Shown here in pieces: positions 9,043-18,691 of a DNA stretch of 64,000 bases. Below the pieces are notes generated by a model, which saw nothing but the letters and a program-made list of their open reading frames with translations, had not been told where the DNA came from and ran no database searches. This DNA is from an uncultured Balneola sp. GTDB lineage: Bacteria; Bacteroidota; Rhodothermia; Balneolales; Balneolaceae. The stretch is taken from NCBI GenBank assembly GCA_913058495.1, contig CAJXQC010000011.1, positions 50,084 to 114,083 on the forward strand, read 5' to 3'. Position 1 is the first letter of the stretch. Each line of letters starts with the position of its first letter. A program made the position numbers and the translations under genes.

Positions 9043-10974
9043 ATGAACGGACTAGATAAAAAGCTAGGCTTATGCCTTTTAGTTATTTCAATTTGTTCTA
9101 CTATTACTCTTTCCCAATCCAAAAATGATAAAACAGTTGTTGGAACTGTTGGAAAAGAAAAGATTACTTACGGTGAGCTTAAAGCTAATGTTAGCACATT
9201 ACCAGACAGCTCCCCCACTCTTAAAGAATTGGAGGAGTTCCTACCCATTTACCTTGAGTATAAAGCGAAAATTCAATTCGCCGAAAAAGATGGCATTCTC
9301 AATGATGATAAACTCTTAAAAGAATTAGATCTATACTCAAAACAAGCTTCTTACTCTCACTGGTTAGAAAACAGAATTAAAGAGACAGAATTTGAACGAT
9401 ACTATGACCGCGCCTCAACAGAACTGAAGAGTGAACATATTTTAATTGCGGTTGGGCCTGACGCCTCTCCTTCTGATACTTTAGCGGCTTACCAGAAGCT
9501 TATTGAGGCACGTAATAAATTTTTGAATGGTACGAGCTTTTCAGAGCTCGATCGCCAATACTCAAGTACACAGTCCGGACGATCAATGGGAGGCGACCTT
9601 CCCTGGTTCAGCATTGGAACTACCGTAAAAGAGTTTGAAGATGTAATATTTAGTTTGGATGTTGGAGAAACTTCAATGCCATTCCGTACTCAATTCGGTT
9701 ATCATATCATCCACCTTCAGGATAAAAGATCCAGAACTTTATCGCGTGAAGTATCTCATATATTTACACGAGCAGGTGTTCAAACATCTAAAGAAAAAAT
9801 TGATAATGCATATTCAAAACTCGAAGAAGGATATCCATGGAATGAAGTAGCAATAGAATTCAGCGATGATAATCTATCTGCTTCAAACAGAGGAAGAATA
9901 GGATGGATAAATTACGGACGTTACCGTACAGATTTTGTGGATTCTATAATGACATTGAATCCCGAAATTGATTATTCAAAACCTATAAGAACAACTTATG
10001 GTTATCATATTTTCCGAATTGATTCAGTTCAATCGTTTGTAAGCGAAGAAGAAAAGAAAAGTACATATATGAAAGAATTCCTGGATTCACCAAATTTCAG
10101 GAAAAGCAATTCTTTTGTGATTAACTGGTTGAAGAAAAACTTTAGTAACACCGTTGATCAACAGACGTTGCAAACCTTTAAAACAAAAATTGAGCAGGCT
10201 GATACACTTAAGATCAAGAACATCCAATTCCCTGAAAATGATGTCCCTATTTTCAATTTTGAAAAATACACATTTACTGATTCTGATTATCATAGTTATA
10301 TAGATCAAACCCATCCTGATGCATCAGCAAAATCCTATTCAGATCAATGGTTCGATGACTTTAAGACTTATGCTATTGACAGCATAATAGTTCAGCTGAC
10401 AATTAGTGAATTTCCGGAATTTGAGAATACTTTAGGTAACTATAAAAAAGGATTGGCAGTATATCAGGTGAATGACACTTATTTATGGAGCGCAGCTACT
10501 GTAGATACTACCAAACTTGTAGAACTATTTGAAAAAAACAGTTCTGTTTACACATATCCTCAAAGACATTATTACCACTTAATAAGTGCACTAACTGATA
10601 CCACATTAGATAAAGGAATTAACTTCGTTGAATCAGGAAATCATCCGGATAGTATAAGAACCTATCATCCAAAAATATCGGTTATTAAAGATTCAACCGG
10701 CGTATTTACAGATGAGCCCTTTGATAAACTTGAAAGCATGGAGCCGGGTAATTTTTCTGAAAGATTTGAATATAAACGCAGATCAGCAGTTTTTTATTTA
10801 AACGACATCTTGCCTGCACGTAAAATGACATTTGATGAAGCATTTAACCGACTGCTTGCAGATTATCAGCCAAAAAGAGAAGAAAAATGGCTAAACCAGC
10901 TAAAAAAAGAATTCAAAATTAAAATGGATTTGAAAAAATTAAGATCGGCCTTCAAAAAAGATGAAGCTTTATAA
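9043..10974 (+). CDS. Periplasmic parvulin-type peptidyl-prolyl isomerase, two PpiC domains
   Basis: A 643-residue SurA/PpiD-like foldase. An N-terminal signal sequence (about residues 1-24) is followed by an N-terminal helical chaperone region and two parvulin domains: the first around residues 130-225 (SEHILIAV ... GGDLPWFSIG ... FGYHIIHLQDKR) and the second around 240-335 (REVSHIFTRAG ... GRIGWINYGR ... YGYHIFRIDS). The remaining 300 residues are a chaperone-like C-terminal part. It is the first of three parvulin-like genes in one operon and presumably helps fold outer-membrane proteins in the periplasm. Confidence 0.85.
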   Translation: MNGLDKKLGLCLLVISICSTITLSQSKNDKTVVGTVGKEKITYGELKANVSTLPDSSPTLKELEEFLPIYLEYKAKIQFAEKDGILNDDKLLKELDLYSKQASYSHWLENRIKETEFERYYDRASTELKSEHILIAVGPDASPSDTLAAYQKLIEARNKFLNGTSFSELDRQYSSTQSGRSMGGDLPWFSIGTTVKEFEDVIFSLDVGETSMPFRTQFGYHIIHLQDKRSRTLSREVSHIFTRAGVQTSKEKIDNAYSKLEEGYPWNEVAIEFSDDNLSASNRGRIGWINYGRYRTDFVDSIMTLNPEIDYSKPIRTTYGYHIFRIDSVQSFVSEEEKKSTYMKEFLDSPNFRKSNSFVINWLKKNFSNTVDQQTLQTFKTKIEQADTLKIKNIQFPENDVPIFNFEKYTFTDSDYHSYIDQTHPDASAKSYSDQWFDDFKTYAIDSIIVQLTISEFPEFENTLGNYKKGLAVYQVNDTYLWSAATVDTTKLVELFEKNSSVYTYPQRHYYHLISALTDTTLDKGINFVESGNHPDSIRTYHPKISVIKDSTGVFTDEPFDKLESMEPGNFSERFEYKRRSAVFYLNDILPARKMTFDEAFNRLLADYQPKREEKWLNQLKKEFKIKMDLKKLRSAFKKDEAL

Positions 10975-11871
10975 ATGAAAATACTTTCTCATTTAGTTTT
11001 ACTTGTACTCCTTTTTTCTGCCTGTAAAAGTTCCGGCAGATCTGACGGCAGAGTATTAGCAGAAGTAAATGGAATTGTTTTAACTACTAAAGATGCCAAG
11101 GAAAATATTCCTGATTCTGAATTTTTAACTGATAGTATTTCAGCTTATAACACATACAAAGATAGTTGGATTCAAAAGCAACTTATCCTTCAGGAGACTC
11201 AAAGACTTAAGCTTTTAGATTCTCCTGATGTATATAAAAAGGTAGAAAGAGCTAAGCAGGAAATGCTTTTAATTTCTTTTCAGGAAGCTGTACTAAATAC
11301 TTTGGAAAACGAAATTCAGGTTTCAGATGAAGAAGCACGTACTTATTACCAGAAAAATAAGGATAAATTTCTTCTGGATGAACGTTATATAAGATTTCGG
11401 CATCTTATAGCATCAAGTTTAGCAGATGCTCAAAATGCTAAAAGAGACTTGATGAGAGGTTACACATGGGAGAGAGTCGCTTCTGAATACTCGCTACAAT
11501 CAGATATGGTAATAAAAAATGCTTCTCGTTTTTGGGCAGAGAGTTCCGCTTTAAAAGAATTCGATACGTTGAACAGGTATTTGAGACTTATTGGTATTTC
11601 TGAGATCTCAATTATTGAAAATATTGATAACGAATATCATTTTGTGCAACTTCTCGAAGAAAAAGCTATTGGAGAACACCCTGATCTGGAATGGTTGTTA
11701 GTGCAAATAAAGGAATGGTTAATACTCGAAAAAAAACGTATTGCTTACAATACCTATGTAAAGAATCTTTATCTTGCAGCTGAAGCGAATAATGAAATAC
11801 GTACTTACAACGTTCTCCCTAACAACACTAATAAGGAAACAACTTCCGATACATTGAACTCAAATAAATAA
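10975..11871 (+). CDS. Lipoprotein with SurA-like N-domain and degenerate parvulin domain
   Basis: A 298-residue lipoprotein: the signal ends in LFSAC (Cys17). The mature part opens RVLAEVNGIVLTTKDAKENI, the usual start of SurA/PrsA chaperone domains, followed by long helices and a segment RYIRFRHLIASSLADA where parvulins have their first strand. Canonical parvulin residues in the GG-DLGW and FGYHII motifs are missing, so the isomerase activity is probably lost. The start codon follows the previous stop directly (TAAATG), showing tight coupling. Likely a membrane-anchored partner of the flanking foldases. Confidence 0.72.
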   Translation: MKILSHLVLLVLLFSACKSSGRSDGRVLAEVNGIVLTTKDAKENIPDSEFLTDSISAYNTYKDSWIQKQLILQETQRLKLLDSPDVYKKVERAKQEMLLISFQEAVLNTLENEIQVSDEEARTYYQKNKDKFLLDERYIRFRHLIASSLADAQNAKRDLMRGYTWERVASEYSLQSDMVIKNASRFWAESSALKEFDTLNRYLRLIGISEISIIENIDNEYHFVQLLEEKAIGEHPDLEWLLVQIKEWLILEKKRIAYNTYVKNLYLAAEANNEIRTYNVLPNNTNKETTSDTLNSNK

Positions 11872-13235
11872 TGAGATATTTAAATTTAGTATTACTTTTT
11901 TCGATTGTACAAACTCTTACCGTATTTGCACAGCAATCCACCCCTACTTCTGCGGATAGAATTGTTGTTGTAGTTAATGATCAAATAATTCTTAAATCAG
12001 ATATTGATCAAGGTGTTGCAGATTATATACGTCAAGCTAGCTTTAACCAACAAAACATAGAATTTTCGAAAGAGTTATGGTATTCTTTTTTAGAATCGGA
12101 AATTGATAATAAAGTATTGCTTGAAAAAGCGAAGATCGACTCCGTTACCATATCTGACGATCAGGTAAACCAGCAAATGGATGCCCGTGTAAACCAATTG
12201 ATTCAACAAGCCGGAAGTGAACAAGCCCTTGAACAAGCTTTTGGAAAATCAATTATACAATTAAAAGCTGATTTTAGAAATACATTCAGAGAACAAATGA
12301 CTGCTAATCAGGTACGTCAATTGAAATTTAATGAAATAAATATAACAAGACCTGAAGTGAAGGAGTTTTTTGAGTCTATTCCTAAAGATTCACTTCCTAC
12401 AATACCAGAACAAGTCGCTGTATCTCATATTGTTAAACTTCCTAAACCTAAAACTGATGCAAAGCAAGCTTCTTATCAGTTTGCTCAATCTCTTAGAGAC
12501 TCCATAATAAAAGAAGGAGTGCCGTTAGAAGACCTGGCTAAAAGGCATGGAATGGATGGATCTGCTGCCAGAGGAGGTCAGTTACCAATGATGGGACTTA
12601 ATGAACTGGTATCAGAATATTCCGCTGCAGCTGCGGCATTACAACCGGGACAGATTTCAGAAGTTGTAGAAACTGAATTTGGATATCATGTTATACGTCT
12701 TGATGAAAGAGTTGGGGATAAAATTAAAACAAGCCATATTCTTATAAGAATTGATGCTGCGCAACTAGACGATGATACAGCAATTGCAAAATTAAATACC
12801 ATAAGAGACAGCTTGATGAATAATTCAAATCTGACTTTTTCTGGAATGGCAATTAGAAACAGTGAAGACCCCTCTACTTCAAAATCTGGTGGAAAAATCG
12901 TTGACTCCCAAACCGGAGAACGATTAATTCCGTTAAACAGATTAGATCCTGCCTTATACCGTGTTGTTCTATTGATGGATGAAATAGGACAAATATCTGA
13001 GCCTAAACCATTTAATCCTAATAATGCTAATTCAGGAAAGGCATACAGAATTGTTCGCTTGGATAAACAAATTCCTGAACATATTGCTGATTTTGATATA
13101 GACTATCAGCGTTTAAAAAATATCGCCTTGCAGCAAAAACAATCCCGGGTTTTTCAGGAATGGTTGCAAGAACTCAGAGAAGAAATCTATATAGAATACA
13201 GAATTCCTAAGATGGAAAGTGGAGTTGCTCAATAA
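11871..13235 (+). CDS. surA: SurA-like periplasmic chaperone / peptidyl-prolyl isomerase
   Basis: A 454-residue SurA-type protein of typical length (E. coli SurA 428). Signal peptide about residues 1-21 (FAQQ). N-domain ADRIVVVVNDQIILKSDID near 28, then a first parvulin domain (VAVSHIVKLPKP ... GGQLPMMG ... FGYHVIRLDER, about 183-275) and a second (IKTSHILIRID ... SGGKIVDS ..., about 280-385). It would escort unfolded outer-membrane proteins to the BAM complex. One-base overlap with the gene before it and with the moxR gene after it. Confidence 0.85.
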   Translation: MRYLNLVLLFSIVQTLTVFAQQSTPTSADRIVVVVNDQIILKSDIDQGVADYIRQASFNQQNIEFSKELWYSFLESEIDNKVLLEKAKIDSVTISDDQVNQQMDARVNQLIQQAGSEQALEQAFGKSIIQLKADFRNTFREQMTANQVRQLKFNEINITRPEVKEFFESIPKDSLPTIPEQVAVSHIVKLPKPKTDAKQASYQFAQSLRDSIIKEGVPLEDLAKRHGMDGSAARGGQLPMMGLNELVSEYSAAAAALQPGQISEVVETEFGYHVIRLDERVGDKIKTSHILIRIDAAQLDDDTAIAKLNTIRDSLMNNSNLTFSGMAIRNSEDPSTSKSGGKIVDSQTGERLIPLNRLDPALYRVVLLMDEIGQISEPKPFNPNNANSGKAYRIVRLDKQIPEHIADFDIDYQRLKNIALQQKQSRVFQEWLQELREEIYIEYRIPKMESGVAQ

Positions 13236-14227
13236 TGACGGATAATAAAGACTCAGTTAAGGCTGCAAATGCATTTACAGAAACATTTGAAAACATAAAA
13301 AAAGAGATTCATAAAGTTATAATTGGACAGGATGAGATTATTAATCTTCTTCTTATATCTTTATTCTCGCGAGGACATTGTGTTCTGATTGGAGTTCCCG
13401 GGCTCGCAAAAACACTATTAATCAGAACACTGGCTGACACACTTGGTTTAACTTTTAACAGAATTCAATTTACGCCAGATTTAATGCCCGGTGATATCAC
13501 GGGAACTGAGATCATTGAAGAAGAAAAAGAATCCGGCAAGAAAGCTTTCAAATTTGTTAAGGGTCCGATTTTTGCAAACATAGTTCTGGCTGATGAGATA
13601 AACAGAACGCCACCTAAAACTCAGGCAGCTCTTCTTGAAGGGATGCAGGAATATAATGTTACTACAGCCGGACAAACATACCATCTTGATACTCCGTTTT
13701 TTGTATTAGCCACTCAAAACCCAATTGAACAGGAAGGAACCTATCCACTTCCAGAAGCTCAGTTAGATCGTTTTATGTTTAACATTTGGGTTGATTACCC
13801 TTCTTTTGATGAAGAAAAGAGAATCGTTAGTCAAACGACTTCCTCAAAAGACATAAAGCTCTCTCCAATTCTTGACAAACAAAAGATTGAAGAGCTTCAG
13901 GATTTGGTAAGAAAGGTACCTGTTCCGGAAACGGTACTAGATTATGCCGTTAGATTAGTTGGATGTACCAGACCTGATTCACCGCAATCTCCTGATTTTA
14001 TTAAAAAATATCTGAGTTGGGGAGCCGGTCCAAGAGCATCTCAGTATTTGATTCTTGGTGGAAAAGCAAGAGCACTTTCAGAAGGAAGGTTTAATGTTAC
14101 TATTGAAGATATTGATACCTTGGCAGTTCCTGTTTTAAGGCACAGAATTGTAAATAATTATGCGGCTGAAGCGGAAGGTTTCACAACTGTTAAGCTAATT
14201 GAAATGATTATAGATAACCTAAAATAA
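13235..14227 (+). CDS. MoxR-family AAA+ ATPase
   Basis: A 330-residue AAA+ ATPase. The Walker A is the MoxR-typical GVPGLAKT near residue 58, Walker B is ADEINRTPPKTQAALLEGM near 119, with sensor ATQNPIEQEGTYPLPEAQLDRF near 165 (written here as ATQNPIEQEG and LPEAQLDRF). MoxR proteins act as chaperones for metal insertion or complex assembly, usually with VWA-domain partners. Here the next gene encodes a VWA protein, but the DUF58 gene common in MoxR loci is missing. It overlaps surA by one base. Confidence 0.92.
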   Translation: MTDNKDSVKAANAFTETFENIKKEIHKVIIGQDEIINLLLISLFSRGHCVLIGVPGLAKTLLIRTLADTLGLTFNRIQFTPDLMPGDITGTEIIEEEKESGKKAFKFVKGPIFANIVLADEINRTPPKTQAALLEGMQEYNVTTAGQTYHLDTPFFVLATQNPIEQEGTYPLPEAQLDRFMFNIWVDYPSFDEEKRIVSQTTSSKDIKLSPILDKQKIEELQDLVRKVPVPETVLDYAVRLVGCTRPDSPQSPDFIKKYLSWGAGPRASQYLILGGKARALSEGRFNVTIEDIDTLAVPVLRHRIVNNYAAEAEGFTTVKLIEMIIDNLK

Positions 14228-14228
14228 A

Positions 14229-16313
14229 GTGGAATTTCAGGGATTACAGACTGGTTTACCGGATATTTTTACAGTAATCCTTGTTTTATTAGTTGTCTTC
14301 CTTTCATGGTATTCCTATAAGAGATATTCATCAATTTCGTTCTCCTGGAAACTTATACTAAGTAGTTTAAGAACTTTTGCTCTACTAATTCTTCTGTTTC
14401 TTTTTCTCAATCCTTTTTTTAAAACATCAAGAGAAGTAACTGTTAAGCCAAAAATTGCTGTCGTTTTAGATGCCTCAGAAAGTGTTTCAATAAATAAAGG
14501 CGATTACAATGGTAGTGCTACATATCCGGAAGTAATAGCTAACTTAAGAAACGCACCTTCTTCATATGATCTCGAGTTTTTTAGTTTTGGCGATCAAATT
14601 CAACGCACGAATCCTGATGACTTTTCTTCAGTCTATTCCAAAACGAATATTTTCAATGCCATCGAAAATATATCAACTTCGGATGTTGAGTATGCTACTG
14701 TAATTTTGGTTAGTGACGGGATTATAACATCAGGAAAAAATCCTGTAATATTATCTCAAAATACCCCTTTTCCCATTCATGTTATCGGAATTGGTGATAC
14801 AACTAAAGTAAAGGATGTATCTGTTCAGAATGTTTCAACAAACGGTACCGGATTTACAAATACTGTCCATCAGATTACTGCTACCGTTTCGCAATTTGGA
14901 TTTGATAATCGTACGGTTTCAGTTCATTTAAAATCAAATGGCCAAATAATTGATACCAAAAGCCTGGAACTAAATGAAGATATTGAAATTTATAATGTTC
15001 AGTTTGAAACAGAACTTGAAACTCCGGGGCTAAAGCAATTTCAAATTGAATTGAGCGAAACTCCAACCGAGTGGTCTACAGATAACAACAATTCTACATT
15101 TTCAATTGAAGTTTTAAATAGCAAGAAGAGTATTTTGCACATTGCATCTTCAATTCACCCCGATGTAAAAACACTTAGATCAATACTGGGAACTGACGAG
15201 AATATTGAACTAAGTACTTATACTTATTTGGGATCAAGACCTGCTATAAAGGATCTGTACGATACTGATGCATATGACTTGATAATTATTCATGGAAAGC
15301 CAAGTTCGAATACAGAATTAGAATTTGATCTGTCTAATGTGGATACCCCTACCCTTTTTGTTTTGTTACCAAATCGTGAATCTATTCTTTCATCTGAAAA
15401 CTATGATTTAATCAGTTCCGACTCACCAGCTTTCTATGATGTTCAAATGCAACAGTCCACTAAAGAATCAGATCATCCTATCCTGGAATTAGATGAAGTG
15501 AACATGCTAAACTTTGCACCTGTTCAATCCTCTATCAATGCTTTTAATAACTATCCCGATGCACTTTCTTTATTCGTAAGCCGCTATCAAAATATTTCTA
15601 CTAATTCACCAGTGATATCAGTTTTAGAACAAGGGAATCTCAGGAGGAGCGAATTTAATGCTGTCGGATGGTTTAAAATGTACTTAAGCCCTAATAAGTC
15701 AGAAAAGAAATTTATAGAACAATTAGTATTAAATCTTGTAGACTGGACTTCTTCAAATCCGGATAATCGATTACTTAAAATTAAGACTTCCAAAAATGCC
15801 TACAGTACAAGTGAGTTACCTTTGATTAACGCAAGTCTTTTAAATGAAAACGGAGGTATAGAAAGTAAAGGAGTTATTGAAGTAACAATAACCGGTGATG
15901 ATTATACAGCAAATTATACTATGGATAACCTGGGTAATGGAAACTACCAGCTACAGGTTCAAAATCTCCCAAATGGTAAATACGAGTTTTCCGCGGTAGC
16001 AAGGAAAGGAAACAGAGAAATTGATTCTCAAAACGGGGAATTTTTAGTTTCTGAATCCAGTATAGAATTAGCAAATACGATAAGAAATGATGACTTGTTA
16101 GCTAATATAGCTTCAAATTCCGGCGGAGTTTTTCTTGATCACTCTTCTTCTGATGAAATTTGGAATTCAGATGATATAAATAGCACATTGATTGAAAGAA
16201 ATAAAATCATTGAAGATTATATTTTCCCTGTAAAATCAATCTATTGGTTCATTCTGGTATTATTTCTTTTGGGTGCTGAATGGCTAAGCAGAAAACGATT
16301 TGCGCTTCCGTAA
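14229..16313 (+). CDS. Membrane-anchored VWA-domain protein
   Basis: A 694-residue protein starting at GTG one base after the moxR stop. Two N-terminal membrane helices (about residues 13-27 and 42-62) precede a VWA-like domain with the MIDAS motif DASES near residue 80 and a later VSDG. A long periplasmic region follows, with a Rossmann-like part around residues 300-410 of the kind found in related Bacteroidota VWA proteins, then an Ig-like part, and a C-terminal membrane helix (SIYWFILVLFLLGAEWL). It is the likely partner of the MoxR ATPase. Its stop codon abuts the stop of the convergent phosphatase gene. Confidence 0.8.
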   Translation: MEFQGLQTGLPDIFTVILVLLVVFLSWYSYKRYSSISFSWKLILSSLRTFALLILLFLFLNPFFKTSREVTVKPKIAVVLDASESVSINKGDYNGSATYPEVIANLRNAPSSYDLEFFSFGDQIQRTNPDDFSSVYSKTNIFNAIENISTSDVEYATVILVSDGIITSGKNPVILSQNTPFPIHVIGIGDTTKVKDVSVQNVSTNGTGFTNTVHQITATVSQFGFDNRTVSVHLKSNGQIIDTKSLELNEDIEIYNVQFETELETPGLKQFQIELSETPTEWSTDNNNSTFSIEVLNSKKSILHIASSIHPDVKTLRSILGTDENIELSTYTYLGSRPAIKDLYDTDAYDLIIIHGKPSSNTELEFDLSNVDTPTLFVLLPNRESILSSENYDLISSDSPAFYDVQMQQSTKESDHPILELDEVNMLNFAPVQSSINAFNNYPDALSLFVSRYQNISTNSPVISVLEQGNLRRSEFNAVGWFKMYLSPNKSEKKFIEQLVLNLVDWTSSNPDNRLLKIKTSKNAYSTSELPLINASLLNENGGIESKGVIEVTITGDDYTANYTMDNLGNGNYQLQVQNLPNGKYEFSAVARKGNREIDSQNGEFLVSESSIELANTIRNDDLLANIASNSGGVFLDHSSSDEIWNSDDINSTLIERNKIIEDYIFPVKSIYWFILVLFLLGAEWLSRKRFALP

Positions 16314-16865
16314 TTATTTTTTTGCAGCTGATGATTTTAGCTCAACCTTTCCCTTACCAACTTCTTTTGATTCCACAATAAACACATCATCGTAAGCTGA
16401 TTCATCTAATTGTGCAAACTTGTCTTCACCTAGTACCATATTAACAAGAAAAGGAGTTGTATTGGAATGTCCCACAATAAGAACTACTTCTCCCTGATGA
16501 TCCTTAATTAGTTTTTTAACAAATACTTTTGGAGCCCTTGGATCGTAACTTTGAATTTCTAGGTTAAATTCCTTTGACGTTGGAAGAGCTGTGGATTCTG
16601 TTCTTTTGTATTCCGTTGAATAAACTGCATCTACTTTTGAATAAGCTTTCTTCAGCATTACCTTTATGCGCTCTGCTCTGGCTTCACCTTCCTTTGTTAA
16701 AGGAGGATTACTTGTTCCATCGTCTGCTTTTTCAGCATGTCTGACGAAAATAAGAGTAGCTGAATCTGAAGTGCCTAATAGATTTTGAGCATTCAAACCA
16801 GAAAGAGATAATACAGTAAAAAGGAAAAAGAACAGTAATTTTTTCATAATAGAGAGCTTTTTCAA
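16314..16865 (-). CDS. Exported histidine-phosphatase superfamily protein
   Basis: A 183-residue protein of the phosphoglycerate-mutase/SixA superfamily. The catalytic RHAEKADDG (RHG-type motif) is near residue 42, STEYKRTESTA follows, and the second catalytic His is in IVGHSNTTPF near 133. An N-terminal signal peptide (to LNAQ near residue 27) points to a periplasmic enzyme, unlike cytoplasmic SixA. Start may be Met1 or Met7. Periplasmic members usually remove phosphate from small molecules; the substrate is unknown. Confidence 0.85.
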   Translation of the reverse strand: MKKLSIMKKLLFFFLFTVLSLSGLNAQNLLGTSDSATLIFVRHAEKADDGTSNPPLTKEGEARAERIKVMLKKAYSKVDAVYSTEYKRTESTALPTSKEFNLEIQSYDPRAPKVFVKKLIKDHQGEVVLIVGHSNTTPFLVNMVLGEDKFAQLDESAYDDVFIVESKEVGKGKVELKSSAAKK

Positions 16866-16872
16866 TCAGTAT

Positions 16873-16905
16873 AAAAAAAGGCTAGTCTATTGACTAACCT
16901 TTTTT
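16873..16905 (-). terminator. Intrinsic terminator, possibly bidirectional
   Basis: A hairpin GGTTAGTC / GACTAGCC (one G-T pair) with loop AATA is flanked by A and T runs on both sides. It lies 19 bases after the stop of the coiled-coil gene at 16924 on the minus strand. Confidence 0.8.
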
Positions 16906-16923
16906 AATTTTTATGATAACTTT

Positions 16924-18150
16924 TTACTTCATTATTAATGCTACAATTAGTCCAATTATGGCTAAAATACCTATCCCAAATATTACCAATAAGCTTGTTG
17001 GAAAAGGTTCTGAGCTGTCTCCCCAGTTGTCAACCTTACCATCTATAGTAGCTATTTGTGATGCAGTTAACACATCTGATTCTACTAAATAGTTGTTCCA
17101 CTCATCCATAACTTTGGTAGTCCAGAACTCACTGAATGTCTTAAAGTCTTCATATGTACTGCTGCTGATTATCTCATCATCACTTTTTTTGGAAGCTTTA
17201 GAGACAAAACTATCAAGAGCCATAAAGAAGCTGGAGTTATTATCAAAAGCTCCTAATTCCACATTCTTTTGCTCCAGATATCCATCCAGAGAATTCCACA
17301 TTGATAAAGAAGCGCTGGATTTCCAATCTTTAAGATCACTTTCTATAGTTTTCTTCCATTTCGCTTTATCATTCCCTCCGTAAATCTCTACAAGGTTATC
17401 ACCTATACTTTGCCATACATCATTTACTTTTGTCTGTAGTGCATAGATTCTCAAATAATCTTCCGTTGAAAAAGAATTTGAACCTGCTTTCAGTGTTTCG
17501 ATATTCTCTCCAAGAATAGAATCAATAATTACCAGTGGGTTATCGCCTGATTTTATAGTTCCTGATCCATCTTTCTTTGAAAGCTCTTCTATAGTACCGG
17601 GTGCTAATTGATTGTAGGTAACAAACAACGAATCAACCATATCAAAGATAAATTCATCTCTCTCTTCTACACTTTTACGGTATCTAGTAACAAGCTGAGA
17701 AAGTTTCTTCTCGCTTTCCTGAGACTCTGTAATAGCATTTCGCAATGAATCGCTTCTGGAATTTAAGCTCGATAACTCCGACTTAAATCTGGTTACTTCT
17801 TCTGTAAGTTCTGATAGTCTCTCAGCTTGGTTTTCTATGATAAGTAATTTATGCTCTGATGATCTGGCTTCACTCTTAAGATTTGCGATCTTAGAATCAA
17901 AAGATTCAGGATAAAGTGCATAATCAAGCATTTCGCTATTGTCTGAAAAATTTGACCTGAAATCATCTATAACCATAATAAGGCTATCAATTTCATTGAC
18001 TTTCTGAGCCATTTCAATGTTAGTCAATAACTCTGCATGTCGATTTTCAAAATCTTTCTTGATTTGATAATCTGATTGTTGTGCAAATAATGATGTACCA
18101 TTTATTGCAAAAACCATTAATAGTACTAATAACTTAAATGAACGTTTCAT
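16924..18150 (-). CDS. Exported coiled-coil protein with C-terminal membrane anchor
   Basis: A 408-residue protein of unknown function. Signal peptide about residues 1-23 (LFAQ), then long heptad-rich helices between about residues 80 and 165 (SELTEEVTRFKSELSSL), a helical middle domain, and a single C-terminal membrane helix (LLVIFGIGILAIIGLIVAL) ending IMK. The layout suggests an inner-membrane-anchored periplasmic rod. It overlaps the upstream lipoprotein gene by four bases (ATGA), so the two are translationally coupled and may form an envelope complex. I recognise no catalytic motif. Confidence 0.75.
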   Translation of the reverse strand: MKRSFKLLVLLMVFAINGTSLFAQQSDYQIKKDFENRHAELLTNIEMAQKVNEIDSLIMVIDDFRSNFSDNSEMLDYALYPESFDSKIANLKSEARSSEHKLLIIENQAERLSELTEEVTRFKSELSSLNSRSDSLRNAITESQESEKKLSQLVTRYRKSVEERDEFIFDMVDSLFVTYNQLAPGTIEELSKKDGSGTIKSGDNPLVIIDSILGENIETLKAGSNSFSTEDYLRIYALQTKVNDVWQSIGDNLVEIYGGNDKAKWKKTIESDLKDWKSSASLSMWNSLDGYLEQKNVELGAFDNNSSFFMALDSFVSKASKKSDDEIISSSTYEDFKTFSEFWTTKVMDEWNNYLVESDVLTASQIATIDGKVDNWGDSSEPFPTSLLVIFGIGILAIIGLIVALIMK

Positions 18151-18620
18151 GATTTGCTCTCCTCTTTTTTAACTCCTTTTTCGTTTAGTGTATATACTTC
18201 TGAGGTTTCTGTATCAATAAGCTGAACAAATGGAGACCTCAGGTTAAATGCAGGAGATATAAGACCTTGTTCCGTAACATTAATTTTCTCTTTCAGCTTT
18301 AACCCGCTATTTATGGGTTCCATCACGTACACATTATTAAAACCATCGGCAGTAATAAAGTAAAAACCATTTTGATTCCGAATCAGTCTGACTTCATCAA
18401 CTAAAACCGATGAACTGTCTTTCATTTCTTCGTATTGGAAAGGCAAAATGTTAAAAGCGATGCCGTATCTGGAATCCGACACATCTCCATTTTCTGTAGG
18501 AATTAGTACACTTTCAACTTGTTGAGCGTAGTTTACATTTTTTACTTCAAACGTTTTACATGCAGATGTAAACAATAAAACTGCCATAAAAACAAAAAGG
18601 GTAACTTTTGGATACTTCAT
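18147..18620 (-). CDS. Small lipoprotein of unknown function
   Basis: A 157-residue lipoprotein; the signal ends LLFTSAC. The mature part looks mostly beta-stranded with no known motif. I place the start at ATG 18620, because AAGGAG lies 6 bases upstream of it, one of the few clear Shine-Dalgarno sequences in this window; an in-frame TTG two codons earlier is the alternative. It is coupled by a 4-base overlap to the coiled-coil membrane protein downstream and probably interacts with it. Confidence 0.78.
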   Translation of the reverse strand: MKYPKVTLFVFMAVLLFTSACKTFEVKNVNYAQQVESVLIPTENGDVSDSRYGIAFNILPFQYEEMKDSSSVLVDEVRLIRNQNGFYFITADGFNNVYVMEPINSGLKLKEKINVTEQGLISPAFNLRSPFVQLIDTETSEVYTLNEKGVKKEESKS

Positions 18621-18691
18621 TGCCAACTCCTTGTATTATAATTGATGGTTATTCAATCATTTGTATAAGAGTTGTAGAATTAAGTTCCCGA

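Noticed and set aside
16924..18620. Toxin-antitoxin pair
   Set aside because: The coupled genes encode a signal-peptide coiled-coil protein and a lipoprotein, both too large and exported; no toxin motif.
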